From positions 1 through 44,082 of the forward strand of contig WTJI01000017.1 of the NCBI GenBank assembly GCA_011524905.1: a stretch of 44,082 bases of DNA, read 5' to 3'. The position numbers and the translations under genes were made by a program. Position 1 is the first letter of the stretch. Each line of letters begins with the position of its first letter. Below, one piece after another: positions 1 to 9,277 of the stretch. Below the pieces are notes generated by a model. It was not told the origin of the DNA. It saw nothing but the letters and a program-made list of their open reading frames with translations, and did not search any database. The DNA is from Flavobacteriales bacterium (GTDB lineage Bacteria; Bacteroidota; Bacteroidia; Flavobacteriales; Flavobacteriaceae).

Positions 1-60
1 CATTGTAATACCATATATTACAGATCAATATATTACGAATCACAATTAAAAATGTACATG

Positions 61-294
61 GTGTCATTTTTTTTATTATATTTGAATTCTAATTCTTCAT
101 AAGAGAATTGGTTTATGGTTATTCGTTACCCTGGCAGCCTTGCCAGGGTTTTTTTTTGAATTTCAGAGAAAATAAAAATCCATCAAATGACACAATATTT
201 TTTAATTTGAACGTTTAGATATTGAGCATTTATGGGACATAAACTAGATATTTAGTGTCATTTGCTTCGTGTTTTTTTATCAAAAACGTCATTT
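61..294. repeat. GTGTCATTT repeat cluster before the integrase-like gene
   Basis: GTGTCATTT occurs at 61-69 and 255-263. Its reverse complement AAATGACAC occurs at 185-193. The copies at 184-193 and 255-264 share ten bases (GTGTCATTTG) and form an inverted pair. A shortened GTCATTT (288-294) directly abuts the ATG at 295. The arrangement resembles a multi-site binding region for a DNA-binding protein, possibly the recombinase-like product itself. This is inference from position and repetition only, and in AT-rich DNA part of the clustering could be chance. Confidence 0.45.
128..157 (+). terminator. Intrinsic terminator
   Basis: The arms CCCTGGCA (129-136) and TGCCAGGG (141-148) pair perfectly around the 4-base loop GCCT. 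One extra A-T pair extends the stem, and nine T residues follow (149-157). This is a textbook Rho-independent terminator for plus-strand transcription entering from the left edge. It separates that unit from the integrase-like gene at 295. Confidence 0.9.
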
Positions 295-1509
295 ATGAAA
301 ATAAGATTACGTCAGTTAAAAAATAAAAACGGAACTATTTCGCTACGCTTGGATACCTTCATGGGGTACTACACCGATGCATATGGCAAAAGAAAAGCCA
401 AACGGATTCGGGAAACACTCCCATTTCATATACCACCTGAAGACAGCTTAGAGTTTGAATCTGAAAAAGAAAAGCTTCTTAAAAAAGCAGATAGAATACG
501 TTTTGAAAAAGAACAGCAACTTCTTGAAAATGGTGTTTATCCCTTTTCTGTCAAACAGACAAAAAAAGCTTTTTTCATTCCTTACTTAGAACAAATAGTA
601 GCGATCAAAATATCAAACAAACGCAACAACGAAGCAGTTTGGATGGGTATGCAAAGATGGTATAAATTGTTTGCCTCTCCCATTATTCAGTTTAAGTCCA
701 TAAATGAAAATCACTGTACCGATTTTTATACCTATCTGGAGCAAAAAGCCAAAAAATCAAATGGCACCCCGCTGGCCTTGAGTACGGTACGCTTGTATTA
801 TCAAAAGTTTTTTGCAATTGTACAGCAAGCCTATCTTGAGGGAAAAATCAAAGACTTGCCTGCTCAACCCAAATCATTTAAAGTTGTTACGCAAAAGTTT
901 AAAGCAGTTTTAAAATCATATGAGATTATTGCATTAAAAAATGCGCCTTTTGCCAATATTGATGTTAAAAATGCCTTCTTGTTATCAGTCGAGATGGGAC
1001 TGAAACTTGGACAATTGCGGACTTTGAAATGGAGCGATGTACAACACGAAAGAGAAGAATGGTACATTAAAATGCCACCCAAAGCCAACTCAAAACCTTT
1101 CTTTTACCCCATACCTGAAAGCATCAAAAATATTTTAGGTGCTCCAAAAAGTGAAGATCAATTGGTTTTTCCACTACTGCGTTCGGCCAGTGAAGCTAAT
1201 GTCCAACTCCTCAAATGGGTTATTCAAGCAGGTATTGCTAGACATATAACTTTTGAGTGTGCAAGAAATACGTTTGCTTACAACAAAGTCATTAACCAGA
1301 CACCTCTTGCGAAAATTCAACTTTATCTGGGGCATCAAAATAAAAGAACGACTGAAAAATTTATCCAGCAACTACAAATTGATCTTCCTAAAAATATTTC
1401 GCAAGTCATCACTCCCCCAACCCAATCCAAAAAAGCTGTGATGAGAAAGAAAAACACTTTAGATGCACATATCAAAGCAAAACTATCTGCTTATTCATAT
1501 CAATTTTAG
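295..1509 (+). CDS. Tyrosine-recombinase-like protein lacking catalytic residues
   Basis: The 404-residue protein has the layout of Bacteroidota phage-type integrases: a short N-terminal arm-binding segment, a SAM-like core-binding domain (about residues 80-200) and a C-terminal catalytic-fold domain (about 210-370). The ATG at 295 is chosen over a TTG at 262 because it begins the arm domain (MKIRLRQL). Aligned by eye with the family motifs, the usual GLR arginine is Lys237, the HxxR histidine is Glu321 while Arg324 is kept, the LGH box is kept, and the nucleophilic tyrosine nine residues after that His is Phe356. With no tyrosine nucleophile, strand cleavage is not expected. The frame is open and undamaged, so the protein may have been kept as a DNA-binding or structural factor. 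A basic tail of about 45 residues follows Phe356. The gene overlaps the convergent hexosaminidase by four bases. Confidence 0.85.
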   Translation: MKIRLRQLKNKNGTISLRLDTFMGYYTDAYGKRKAKRIRETLPFHIPPEDSLEFESEKEKLLKKADRIRFEKEQQLLENGVYPFSVKQTKKAFFIPYLEQIVAIKISNKRNNEAVWMGMQRWYKLFASPIIQFKSINENHCTDFYTYLEQKAKKSNGTPLALSTVRLYYQKFFAIVQQAYLEGKIKDLPAQPKSFKVVTQKFKAVLKSYEIIALKNAPFANIDVKNAFLLSVEMGLKLGQLRTLKWSDVQHEREEWYIKMPPKANSKPFFYPIPESIKNILGAPKSEDQLVFPLLRSASEANVQLLKWVIQAGIARHITFECARNTFAYNKVINQTPLAKIQLYLGHQNKRTTEKFIQQLQIDLPKNISQVITPPTQSKKAVMRKKNTLDAHIKAKLSAYSYQF

Positions 1510-3008
1510 TTAGCCTTAAGCAAGGGGCTATCATAAGGAATTACGCCTTGAGTTTGTAGCCAGTCTAAGTGTTTTGTTACACGTTTTTTGTATGCCTCCC
1601 ACGCTCTATTTTCTGATCTAGTCCATGCAATTTCAGCATATCCTATTAAACGAGGAAAAAGCAGATAATCCATTTCCTTATTGTCAGAAATAGTTTCAGA
1701 CCAAAGTGGTGTTTCTAAACCAATAATGTCATCAAGAGGAAGCGAAGGCACTACGGATTTAGGATCCCAATCATAAGCCTTTCGAACATTAATATATCCA
1801 GCCCAATGCAGACCGAATTTACTCAAACTATCATACTGCATATCCATATATGCGAAAGATGAGGGTGACATCACAATGGGATTACCCTTTTTGACGTTTT
1901 GGGGTTCATTCCCTTCATTGGCCCAGTATTGATGAACCATTTTTCCTGTATAATTTGATGCACGGGTTTCAAACCACCCCATTGGTGTTTTCCCATAGCG
2001 TTCCACCTTTGGCAAAATCGAATCTATAAAGGCAATAAATTGATCATTGGGTGTGGCGTGGGTTTCGTCTCCACCGATATGAATGTAAGGACCAGGTGTG
2101 ATATCAGCCAACTCTCGAATAACATCATCAACAAATTGATAGGTGACTGGTTTTTCGATACATAGTGATGAAAATCCTACTTCGATACCCGTATGTACTG
2201 GAGGTGCTTTTCCATCACAATTGAGCTCAGGATAGGCATTTAAAGCAGCATTCGTGTGCCCTGGCATATCAATTTCAGGAATGATCGTTATATATCGATC
2301 GGATGCATAAGCGACCAAATCTTGATAGTCTTTTTGACTATAAAATCCGCCAGTAGTTCCACCAACTTCTGACTGTCCGCCAATTGTCGTTAGTTGTGGC
2401 CATGATTTAATTTCTATACGCCATCCTTGATCATCAGACAAGTGTAAGTGTAGGTAATTGAACTTATAAAGGGCTAAGAAATCAATAAAACGCTTGACCT
2501 CACTGATACTAAAAAAATGACGGGCAACATCTAACATAGCCCCACGATAGGAATATGTAGGTTGATCACTTATCAGACCTGTTGGGAGTTTGGTTGCATC
2601 GTCTGCCAGTAATATTAATTGCTTTAAAGTTTGCCAAGCCCGGTATAACCCTTCATCTGAAGCTGATCGAACATCAATGCCTGTTGTTTGAATCTTGATT
2701 TCGTAATATTCGGATCCTTTAAGACTTTTATCTAGACTAAAACGTAAGTCACCTTGACTTTTCCAAGCCAATCTAAGATTTGCCTCCGTTTGCAAAAATG
2801 CAGTGATTTCCTGGGCCAGATATGAATTTTCCTGCGGGGTTGAAAGGGTTTGTAAAGATGTTATGGGAAGGGCTCCCTGTTGATTTGTCACTGTTTCTGG
2901 CAAAGGAATCAATGCATACTGATCTAATTTTTTTGTGCTCGTTGAATTGCAAGCCGTAAAGAAAATGGCAAACCCTACCAAGATGACCGATTGAATTTTA
3001 TTTTTCAT
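1506..3008 (-). CDS. Beta-N-acetylhexosaminidase, GH20, lipoprotein
   Basis: This 500-residue glycoside hydrolase family 20 enzyme should remove terminal GlcNAc or GalNAc from chitin-like oligosaccharides or glycans. A signal peptide ends in a lipobox (FFTAC, Cys near residue 20), so it is probably membrane-anchored. A GH20b-like N-terminal domain precedes the TIM barrel, and the catalytic Asp314-Glu315 pair lies in HIGGDET. The barrel also contains the family motifs YKFNYLHLHLSDDQGW and IPEIDMPGH. The ATG at 3008 gives the most compact signal sequence; in-frame ATG 3029 and GTG 3059 are possible longer starts. It may feed the NagZ-like and GlcNAc-kinase-like products elsewhere in the window, but that link is inference. 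Confidence 0.93.
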   Translation of the reverse strand: MKNKIQSVILVGFAIFFTACNSTSTKKLDQYALIPLPETVTNQQGALPITSLQTLSTPQENSYLAQEITAFLQTEANLRLAWKSQGDLRFSLDKSLKGSEYYEIKIQTTGIDVRSASDEGLYRAWQTLKQLILLADDATKLPTGLISDQPTYSYRGAMLDVARHFFSISEVKRFIDFLALYKFNYLHLHLSDDQGWRIEIKSWPQLTTIGGQSEVGGTTGGFYSQKDYQDLVAYASDRYITIIPEIDMPGHTNAALNAYPELNCDGKAPPVHTGIEVGFSSLCIEKPVTYQFVDDVIRELADITPGPYIHIGGDETHATPNDQFIAFIDSILPKVERYGKTPMGWFETRASNYTGKMVHQYWANEGNEPQNVKKGNPIVMSPSSFAYMDMQYDSLSKFGLHWAGYINVRKAYDWDPKSVVPSLPLDDIIGLETPLWSETISDNKEMDYLLFPRLIGYAEIAWTRSENRAWEAYKKRVTKHLDWLQTQGVIPYDSPLLKAN

Positions 3009-3133
3009 GCTACTTAATATTGATTTCATACTCACACCCAAATGAGCAATGGTAAACACTTAATATATAGAAAATTATGCCGTCAAATATTTCTTTTTGC
3101 TTATAAATATTAGCGCCTTCTATGTTACCGTTG

Positions 3134-3141
3134 TATTTTTG
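3134..3141 (+). promoter_or_regulatory. Candidate -7 box (TATTTTTG) for acylase gene
   Basis: TATTTTTG is an exact match to the Bacteroidota housekeeping -7 consensus TAnnTTTG. It lies 25 bases before the ATG at 3167, in the divergent intergenic region. No good TTTG -33 element sits at the expected distance, so the call is tentative. Confidence 0.35.
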
Positions 3142-3166
3142 AGGATTGTAATTAATCATCAATGTA

Positions 3167-5227
3167 ATGAAAAAGAAATTAATCAGCGGTTTGCTGTTGC
3201 TAATCTTTGGTTTGTGGCTTCCTGCACAAGAATCCATTGACCCAAACCAAATTGATATCGTAAGGGATGCATATGGTATTCCTCATATTTTTGCAGCAAC
3301 TGACGCTCAAGTCGCTTACGGATTGGCCTATGCACATGCTGAAGATGATTTTAAAACCATACAACTGGCTTATTTGGCTGGTAACGCCATGTTGTCTAAC
3401 GCCATTGGCAACAAAGGACTTCCAGCAGATTTTGTCAGTCAATTCATTGGAGCAGAGGAAATTGTAAATCAACAATTTGAAACAAAAATTAGCCCAGCTT
3501 ACAAAAAAGTAATATCGGGTTATGCACAAGGGCTCAACAGTTATGCCCGAACCCATCCTGATGAAGTGTTAGTCGCAGCACTCTTTCCAATACAACCCAA
3601 ACAAATGCTTCGTTATGCACAACTGCAACTCTTTATTTCTTCTGGTGGCGACAAAGCTATTGGCAAAATATTAGGAAATCAATCGGCACCCAAAACTGCC
3701 CAGCCTCAAGGTTCTAATACATTTGGTTTTAACAGTCAAAAAACAAAAGATGGGGCGACCTACTTGGCCATCAATACCCACCAACCCTTAGATGGACCAG
3801 TTTCATGGTATGAAGCGCATTTGTGTTCAGAAGAGGGTACCAACATTCTTGGTGCCTTGTTTGCTGGAAGTCCTAATATTTTGATTGGAGCCAATGAATA
3901 TCTTGCTTGGGCCCATACCGTAAACAATCCTGATAAAACTGATATTTACAAATTGGAAATGCACCCCCAAAATAAACTTCAGTATCGGGTCGATGCCTCT
4001 TACGAAACCCTCATTCCTAAAAAAGCAAAGCTTCGTGTAAAAATTCTAGGAATTCCTATCACGATTAAACGCAAGTATTATGAAAGTATTTTTGGACCGA
4101 CCCTAAAAAACAAATCTGGTTATTATGCGGTTAGGACGCCTTCCTTATTTGAAATTAGAGCGTTGGAACAGTGGTGGAAAATGAATAAGGCCAAAAACTT
4201 TACTGAATTTTATAAGGCCCTAAGGATGAAAGCCATCCCAGGTTATAATATAGGATATGCTGACCGGAATGATACCATATTTTATATTTCAAATGGTTTG
4301 ATTCCAAAACGTGCTAAAGGCTATGACTGGCAAAACACTGTTCCTGGAAATACCCGTGAAACCCTTTGGACTGAAACCTATGACATAACAGAATTACCAC
4401 AGGTTATCCAACCGCAATCAGGTTATTTTTATAATGCCAACCACTCCCCTTTTCTTTCTTCTGCGCAAGGTGACAACCCAGATATCTCTAAATTTTCAAA
4501 AGATATGGGCTTTGAGGAATTTGACAACAATCGTTCTTATCGACTCAAAAGGCTAATTGACCAATACGATTCCTTGGATTATGCTGATTTTAAAACAATT
4601 AAATACGATCGTCAATTTCCTAAACCATTTCAGTTTACTTTTATGAATATTGAAAAATTATTCACTCTAGAGGCTGATCGCTATCCAGAATTATCCCCAT
4701 TAATCCATCGCATTCAAACCTGGGATCGAGTTACAAATGCTGAATCTTTAGGTGCAGGAAGTTTTGCGATTTTCTATTATCTGGCAATTAAAAGGGCAAA
4801 AACACTCCCTGGCGAAAGGATTTTCCCTGCAACTGTTCTTTTAGAGATCCTTCGTGAAACCCAAACCTACATGAAAAAGCATTTTGGCACTTCTGATGTT
4901 ACCCTAGGTGATTTTCAAAAACTTGTTCGAGGAGACAAAGAAATCGGCATTTGGGGCATGCCCGATGTCTTAACAGCCATGTATGGAAATCGATATAAGA
5001 AAGGTAAAATACAGATCGTTGCAGGAGAATCCTACATAGAGTTAGTCAAATTTACGGCTAATGGTCCTGAGATTGAATCAGTAATATCCTACGGAAGTTC
5101 AGACCACCCTGATTCCCCACACTATAATGATCAAATGGAATTGTATGCCCAGTTTAAAACCAAAAAAATGACATTAGATAAGGCGACAGTTTATGAAAAT
5201 GCAAAAGAAATATACCACCCGAACTAG
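3167..5227 (+). CDS. Penicillin acylase family (Ntn hydrolase) secreted amidase
   Basis: This 686-residue precursor belongs to the penicillin/cephalosporin/acyl-homoserine-lactone acylase family, enzymes that hydrolyse amide bonds of acylated small molecules. A signal peptide (residues 1-21, ending LPAQ) directs it to the periplasm. The alpha segment carries the family start motif RDAYGIPHIFA and HAEDDF. The autocatalytic site is in QGSNTF, where Ser183 would become the N-terminal nucleophile of the beta chain. Further family features are the NTHQPL box just downstream and the GANEYLAWAHTVN segment. The substrate cannot be read from sequence; acyl-homoserine lactones, N-acyl amino acids or beta-lactams are all possible. 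The stop codon interlocks with that of the convergent bshA. Confidence 0.9.
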   Translation: MKKKLISGLLLLIFGLWLPAQESIDPNQIDIVRDAYGIPHIFAATDAQVAYGLAYAHAEDDFKTIQLAYLAGNAMLSNAIGNKGLPADFVSQFIGAEEIVNQQFETKISPAYKKVISGYAQGLNSYARTHPDEVLVAALFPIQPKQMLRYAQLQLFISSGGDKAIGKILGNQSAPKTAQPQGSNTFGFNSQKTKDGATYLAINTHQPLDGPVSWYEAHLCSEEGTNILGALFAGSPNILIGANEYLAWAHTVNNPDKTDIYKLEMHPQNKLQYRVDASYETLIPKKAKLRVKILGIPITIKRKYYESIFGPTLKNKSGYYAVRTPSLFEIRALEQWWKMNKAKNFTEFYKALRMKAIPGYNIGYADRNDTIFYISNGLIPKRAKGYDWQNTVPGNTRETLWTETYDITELPQVIQPQSGYFYNANHSPFLSSAQGDNPDISKFSKDMGFEEFDNNRSYRLKRLIDQYDSLDYADFKTIKYDRQFPKPFQFTFMNIEKLFTLEADRYPELSPLIHRIQTWDRVTNAESLGAGSFAIFYYLAIKRAKTLPGERIFPATVLLEILRETQTYMKKHFGTSDVTLGDFQKLVRGDKEIGIWGMPDVLTAMYGNRYKKGKIQIVAGESYIELVKFTANGPEIESVISYGSSDHPDSPHYNDQMELYAQFKTKKMTLDKATVYENAKEIYHPN

Positions 5228-6357
5228 TAGGTTTGAGTTAAAATAGCCTTTTGATAGACTGCTTCATACTGCGGTACAATTTTTTTGATGTCAAAGTTAA
5301 GTGCAAGCTCAAAAGCAGCTTGCTTAAATTGTTGATGGATTTCAGGATTCAAAAGTATTTTCAGTCCTTTCTCTGCCATGCCTTGATAATCACCTACATC
5401 GAGCAAGTATCCTGATTGACCTTCGCGATTGACCTCAGGGAGCCCACCAACATTTGATGAAATCACTGGAACTTTATGTATCATTGCTTCGAGGGCTGCC
5501 AAACCAAAACTCTCTTGTTCTGATGGCAATAAAAACAAGTCTGAAAAACAGAGAATACGGTCAATATCATTGCTTTTGCCAAGGAAGACTACTTTATCTT
5601 TAAGACCTTGCTTTTTGCAATAGGCCTGTGCAGCAGCGCGATTTTGACCATCCCCAATCATCATCAGCTTGGCAGGGCATTTTTTTTGAATGACCTCAAA
5701 GGTTTTGATGACATCGATTATCCGCTTCGGAGGACGAAAATTACTGATATGGGTAATAACTTTTTCAGACTTATTGGCTATTTTCTCTCTTTCACAAGGT
5801 TTTTCTCGATGCCTGTAATAATCTGCATCAATAAAATTGTATATAACTTTTATGTCTTTTTTAATATCAAATAGGCGTAGGGTATCAGCCTTGAGACTTT
5901 CAGAAACTGAAGTCACTACATTTGAGTGATTGATGCTAAAGGCTACTGCATCCTTATAAAAAGGATGACTCCCCACTAGGGTTATGTCTGTTCCATGCAA
6001 GGTTGTTACAAATGGAATATGAATACCCTGATCATTTAGCATCTTTTGTGCCATGTAAGCCGCATAGGCATGAGGAATTGCGTAATGAACGTGTAGTAAT
6101 TCTAATTGATGTTCTTTGACTACTTTAACCAATTTACTGGACAGGGCTAAAGCATATGGTTGGTATTGAAACAATGGATAATCAGGTACATGCACTTCAT
6201 GGAAATGTATGTTGGCTTGCAATACATTGAGACGCACGGGTTGTTTGTAAGTGATAAAGTGTATATCATGTCCTCTATCAGAAAGTGCGTGTCCCAGTTC
6301 TGTAGCTACAACGCCACTACCACCAAAGGTTGGATAACAAACAACGCCAATTTTCAT
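5224..6357 (-). CDS. bshA: N-acetyl-alpha-D-glucosaminyl L-malate synthase BshA
   Basis: This 377-residue GT4-family glycosyltransferase transfers GlcNAc from UDP-GlcNAc to L-malate, the first step of bacillithiol synthesis. The N-terminus MKIGVVCYPTFGGSGVVATE is diagnostic for BshA. The donor-site E-x7-E element appears as EQESFGLAALE near residue 280, and the GGLPEV motif follows. The ATG at 6357 is chosen over a TTG at 6363 because it begins the conserved MKIG. The length is typical. No other bacillithiol gene lies in the window, which is usual because bshB and bshC are often unlinked. The spacing to the GH3 gene upstream is nine bases, so co-transcription is likely. Confidence 0.93.
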   Translation of the reverse strand: MKIGVVCYPTFGGSGVVATELGHALSDRGHDIHFITYKQPVRLNVLQANIHFHEVHVPDYPLFQYQPYALALSSKLVKVVKEHQLELLHVHYAIPHAYAAYMAQKMLNDQGIHIPFVTTLHGTDITLVGSHPFYKDAVAFSINHSNVVTSVSESLKADTLRLFDIKKDIKVIYNFIDADYYRHREKPCEREKIANKSEKVITHISNFRPPKRIIDVIKTFEVIQKKCPAKLMMIGDGQNRAAAQAYCKKQGLKDKVVFLGKSNDIDRILCFSDLFLLPSEQESFGLAALEAMIHKVPVISSNVGGLPEVNREGQSGYLLDVGDYQGMAEKGLKILLNPEIHQQFKQAAFELALNFDIKKIVPQYEAVYQKAILTQTY

Positions 6358-6366
6358 AAACAATTT

Positions 6367-9276
6367 TTAATCTAGTCGGGCGGCTTCGACCAATCCCTGC
6401 ATTCGTGTTCTGATATTATGGGTGCCAAGTAGATTATTCTCCATTGTGGGATAAGTTCGGTTGGATAAAAATACAAATACAATTTGAGATGATGGATCAG
6501 CCCATGCATAAGTGCCGGTAAATCCCAAATGACCAAAACTTTGCTTTGAAACACAACCACAAGTATTCTGACTTCCATCTAAAAAAGGTTTGTCTAGGCC
6601 AACTCCCCTCCTGTTTCCTTCGTCACAAAAATGACAAGTATTAAAAAGATTAAAAGTCTCTGGAGCAAAAAACCGTTGACCGCCATAGCTGCCTTTTTGT
6701 AAATACATCTGCATGAGAACTGCGACTTCATAAGCATTGGAAAACAAACCAGCATGACCGCCTACCCCGCCTAACATGGCAGCCCCCATATCGTGTACAT
6801 AGCCATCTAATTCTGTGTAACGAAAATAAGTGTCGTTTTCGGAGGGAACGATCGCTTCAGCCGGTAATTCGGAAGCAGCATTGTAAAGAGTACGCTTTAA
6901 CCCCAATGGCTGATAAAATCTTTCTTGCATTTGCTGATCCAATGGCTTATTGTAGCGCTTTTCCAGATATTTTTTAAAAATTATAAAAGGTAAATCTGAA
7001 TATCTGTAGTAAAGCGAATCAAGCATGGGGCTCTCTTTGATGGCTTTAAAAATTTTATCCTCATACCCTTTCTTCAAAAATAAATTTTGGCTAACAGCTG
7101 TTGGAAATCGACGATTGGCTTTAGAACGATACAATCTACGCTTGGGTAACTTTTCGTCGTCCAATGTTTCTTTATAAAAGGGTATCCAGGGTGTTAGTCG
7201 GGCATAATGCGATAACATTTGTCGAATAGTAACATCTGCTTTATTGCTATCCTTCCAAGATGGAAACATCTCTTTGAGGGGGGTTTTCATTTGGATATGA
7301 CCCGAATCCTTTGCTTGCATAATCAAGGGAAGTGTACCTAAAATCTTAGTCAAAGAAGCAAGGTCATATACATCATTGTTACCCACCTTTTTCTTTTTTT
7401 TGTAGGTGTGATATCCAAAACTTTTTTGGTAGCAAATTTTACCATGCCGGGCTATTAATATTTGCATCCCAGGAGCCATTGCAGAATCAATCACAACTTT
7501 CGCCAAGGCATCAATTTTTTTCAATTTATTCGGATCAAGACCTACACTGGTTGGGGTAGCATATCCCAAACTTCCTTGAGTATTAAGCACTATTCCATGC
7601 CCAACAGGATAGGAATCACCGATACGGACTGGAAGTTTTCCTTGCCCCGACTGACGGCCAAAAATTAAGTCGGCAGTTAATTGCTGAACAATTGGATTGT
7701 TTTGATAGCTTACAATCAAACCATCAAAATCTTTGGGATGTTCTAATCGATCTAGTGCATACGGTTTGACAAATACAGCCAGTACCATAGGGATATCTGA
7801 TTCTTGCAAGGATTGAATTAATTGCTGTTCTTGTACAGTAAACTTTTCTGATTTCCATGGTGATTCATCCGAACGATGGAATCCTATGACTAAAGCTTTA
7901 TGCTGCTTCATCTGCACTTTAACCTGATCAGGTTCTTTTCCTTGTATTGCTGTAAAAGATCCGTACTGCTTTAATTGTCTTAAAAATGCTGCTCCACTAG
8001 CGTCACCAAGATGTAAATAACCATAGGAATTGGCTGTATTCAAAGGGAGAATATCGTTTTTATTTTCTAAAACAGTTAAAGCGGCCCCCATCGCTTTGGC
8101 ATATAGCAGACTGTCTTTGGGAGCATTTAAATCACGGGTCAAGTTTTGCGTTTCAACAGCCTTTAATGGTTTGTTTAAACCAACAAGATATTTAGCTGCC
8201 AGCATTTTTTTTACCGAGTGTGCAAGTCGGTCAGCGGATATTTTTCCCCGTCGATAAGCTTTTTTGATCGCTTTAATACCGGCTCTTGTATCTGCAGACA
8301 CCAATATTACATCATTCCCCGCTAGAAATGCTTCCAAATCTGCATTAGCATTACCAACAAAATCCGTAACACCTTTCATATCCATTGCATCGGTAATAAC
8401 CATTCCAGTAAAGCCTAAATCTTTTTTAAGTACGCTTTGAATAATCTCTTTTGAAATAGAGCTAGGACGATTCTCCTGCGTTAGAGCAGGAACGTTTAAG
8501 TGTCCTACCATTACGCTGTGCAGTCCATTTTGGATTAACTTTTTGTAGGGCATCCATTCGATACTATCCAATTGTTCTCTTGTAGCCTCTAGGGTTGGAA
8601 GTGTTTTATGGGAATCTGCTGCTGTATCTCCATGTCCTGGGAAGTGTTTACCAGATGTCAAAAGTCCGGCATCTCGCATCCCAGAAAACATAGCCAGCCC
8701 TTTTTCAGCAACATTTTTTGGATCTTCCCCAAAAGATCGGTTTCCAATAATTGGGTTTTTAGGATTACTATTGACATCTAATACAGGGGAATAATTCATA
8801 CGAAGTCCCATTCTTAGATGCTGTTCGCCTATACTTTTTCCAATTTCATAAATAATTGCGTTGTCTTGGATAGCACCTAATGTAAGGTTCCAAGGAAAAT
8901 CCATGACAGAATCTAGACGCATACCGACTCCCCATTCCCCATCTAGTGTTGCCAAAAGCGGCAATTTAGATTGGCTTTGCAGACGGTTTAATATGTTGGT
9001 CTGTAAAACAGGTTCGCCTGTAGAAAAGACTACGCCCCCGATGTGATCTTCAATGACCATCCGCTCGATATCAGCAATATGATTTTTGCCGCTTAGGGGC
9101 CGAATCATGGGTATAAATAATTGTCCAACCCGTTCTTCGAGTGTCATATTAGCATAGATACTGTCAACCCATTGGGTTTGAGCCAATGGATCTTTCGCTT
9201 GAAGGGGGGTATTAGATTGAGCGTGAATGGTGTTTGTCGCATATAGCAACAACAAGAAGTGAAAATATCGCTTCAT
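6367..9276 (-). CDS. NagZ-like GH3 fused to beta-lactamase-like serine hydrolase
   Basis: This 969-residue secreted protein has a signal peptide ending IHAQ (residue 18). Residues about 35-380 form a GH3 barrel of the NagZ type, with the KHFPGHGD motif, the histidine acid/base motif DSH and nucleophile Asp296 in ITDAMDM. A GH3 C-terminal-like alpha/beta region follows to about residue 560. Residues about 585-960 form a class-C beta-lactamase/esterase fold with the SxxK site Ser641-Lys644 (SLTK). NagZ enzymes cut GlcNAc from muropeptides, and class-C-like partners act on peptides or esters, so the fusion suggests a two-step wall-fragment processor. Substrates are not proven. The second motif reads SHYARL rather than YxN, so the hydrolase may not be a true peptidase. 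The ATG at 9276 follows the upstream stop by one base. Confidence 0.9.
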   Translation of the reverse strand: MKRYFHFLLLLYATNTIHAQSNTPLQAKDPLAQTQWVDSIYANMTLEERVGQLFIPMIRPLSGKNHIADIERMVIEDHIGGVVFSTGEPVLQTNILNRLQSQSKLPLLATLDGEWGVGMRLDSVMDFPWNLTLGAIQDNAIIYEIGKSIGEQHLRMGLRMNYSPVLDVNSNPKNPIIGNRSFGEDPKNVAEKGLAMFSGMRDAGLLTSGKHFPGHGDTAADSHKTLPTLEATREQLDSIEWMPYKKLIQNGLHSVMVGHLNVPALTQENRPSSISKEIIQSVLKKDLGFTGMVITDAMDMKGVTDFVGNANADLEAFLAGNDVILVSADTRAGIKAIKKAYRRGKISADRLAHSVKKMLAAKYLVGLNKPLKAVETQNLTRDLNAPKDSLLYAKAMGAALTVLENKNDILPLNTANSYGYLHLGDASGAAFLRQLKQYGSFTAIQGKEPDQVKVQMKQHKALVIGFHRSDESPWKSEKFTVQEQQLIQSLQESDIPMVLAVFVKPYALDRLEHPKDFDGLIVSYQNNPIVQQLTADLIFGRQSGQGKLPVRIGDSYPVGHGIVLNTQGSLGYATPTSVGLDPNKLKKIDALAKVVIDSAMAPGMQILIARHGKICYQKSFGYHTYKKKKKVGNNDVYDLASLTKILGTLPLIMQAKDSGHIQMKTPLKEMFPSWKDSNKADVTIRQMLSHYARLTPWIPFYKETLDDEKLPKRRLYRSKANRRFPTAVSQNLFLKKGYEDKIFKAIKESPMLDSLYYRYSDLPFIIFKKYLEKRYNKPLDQQMQERFYQPLGLKRTLYNAASELPAEAIVPSENDTYFRYTELDGYVHDMGAAMLGGVGGHAGLFSNAYEVAVLMQMYLQKGSYGGQRFFAPETFNLFNTCHFCDEGNRRGVGLDKPFLDGSQNTCGCVSKQSFGHLGFTGTYAWADPSSQIVFVFLSNRTYPTMENNLLGTHNIRTRMQGLVEAARLD

Positions 9277-9277
9277 T

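Larger units (their letters stand above)
1..294. other. Non-coding left edge upstream of integrase-like gene
   Basis: This AT-rich stretch has no credible gene. It contains an intrinsic terminator (128-157), which presumably ends a plus-strand gene or RNA lying left of the window, and several copies of the 9-mer GTGTCATTT in both orientations (see separate entry). The first 120 bases show only short AT-rich inverted repeats and no tRNA-like fold. Confidence 0.6.

Noticed and set aside
262-294. Upstream TTG start for the integrase-like gene
   Set aside because: The extra 11 residues do not resemble the family N-terminus, and the ATG at 295 begins exactly at the conserved arm-domain sequence.
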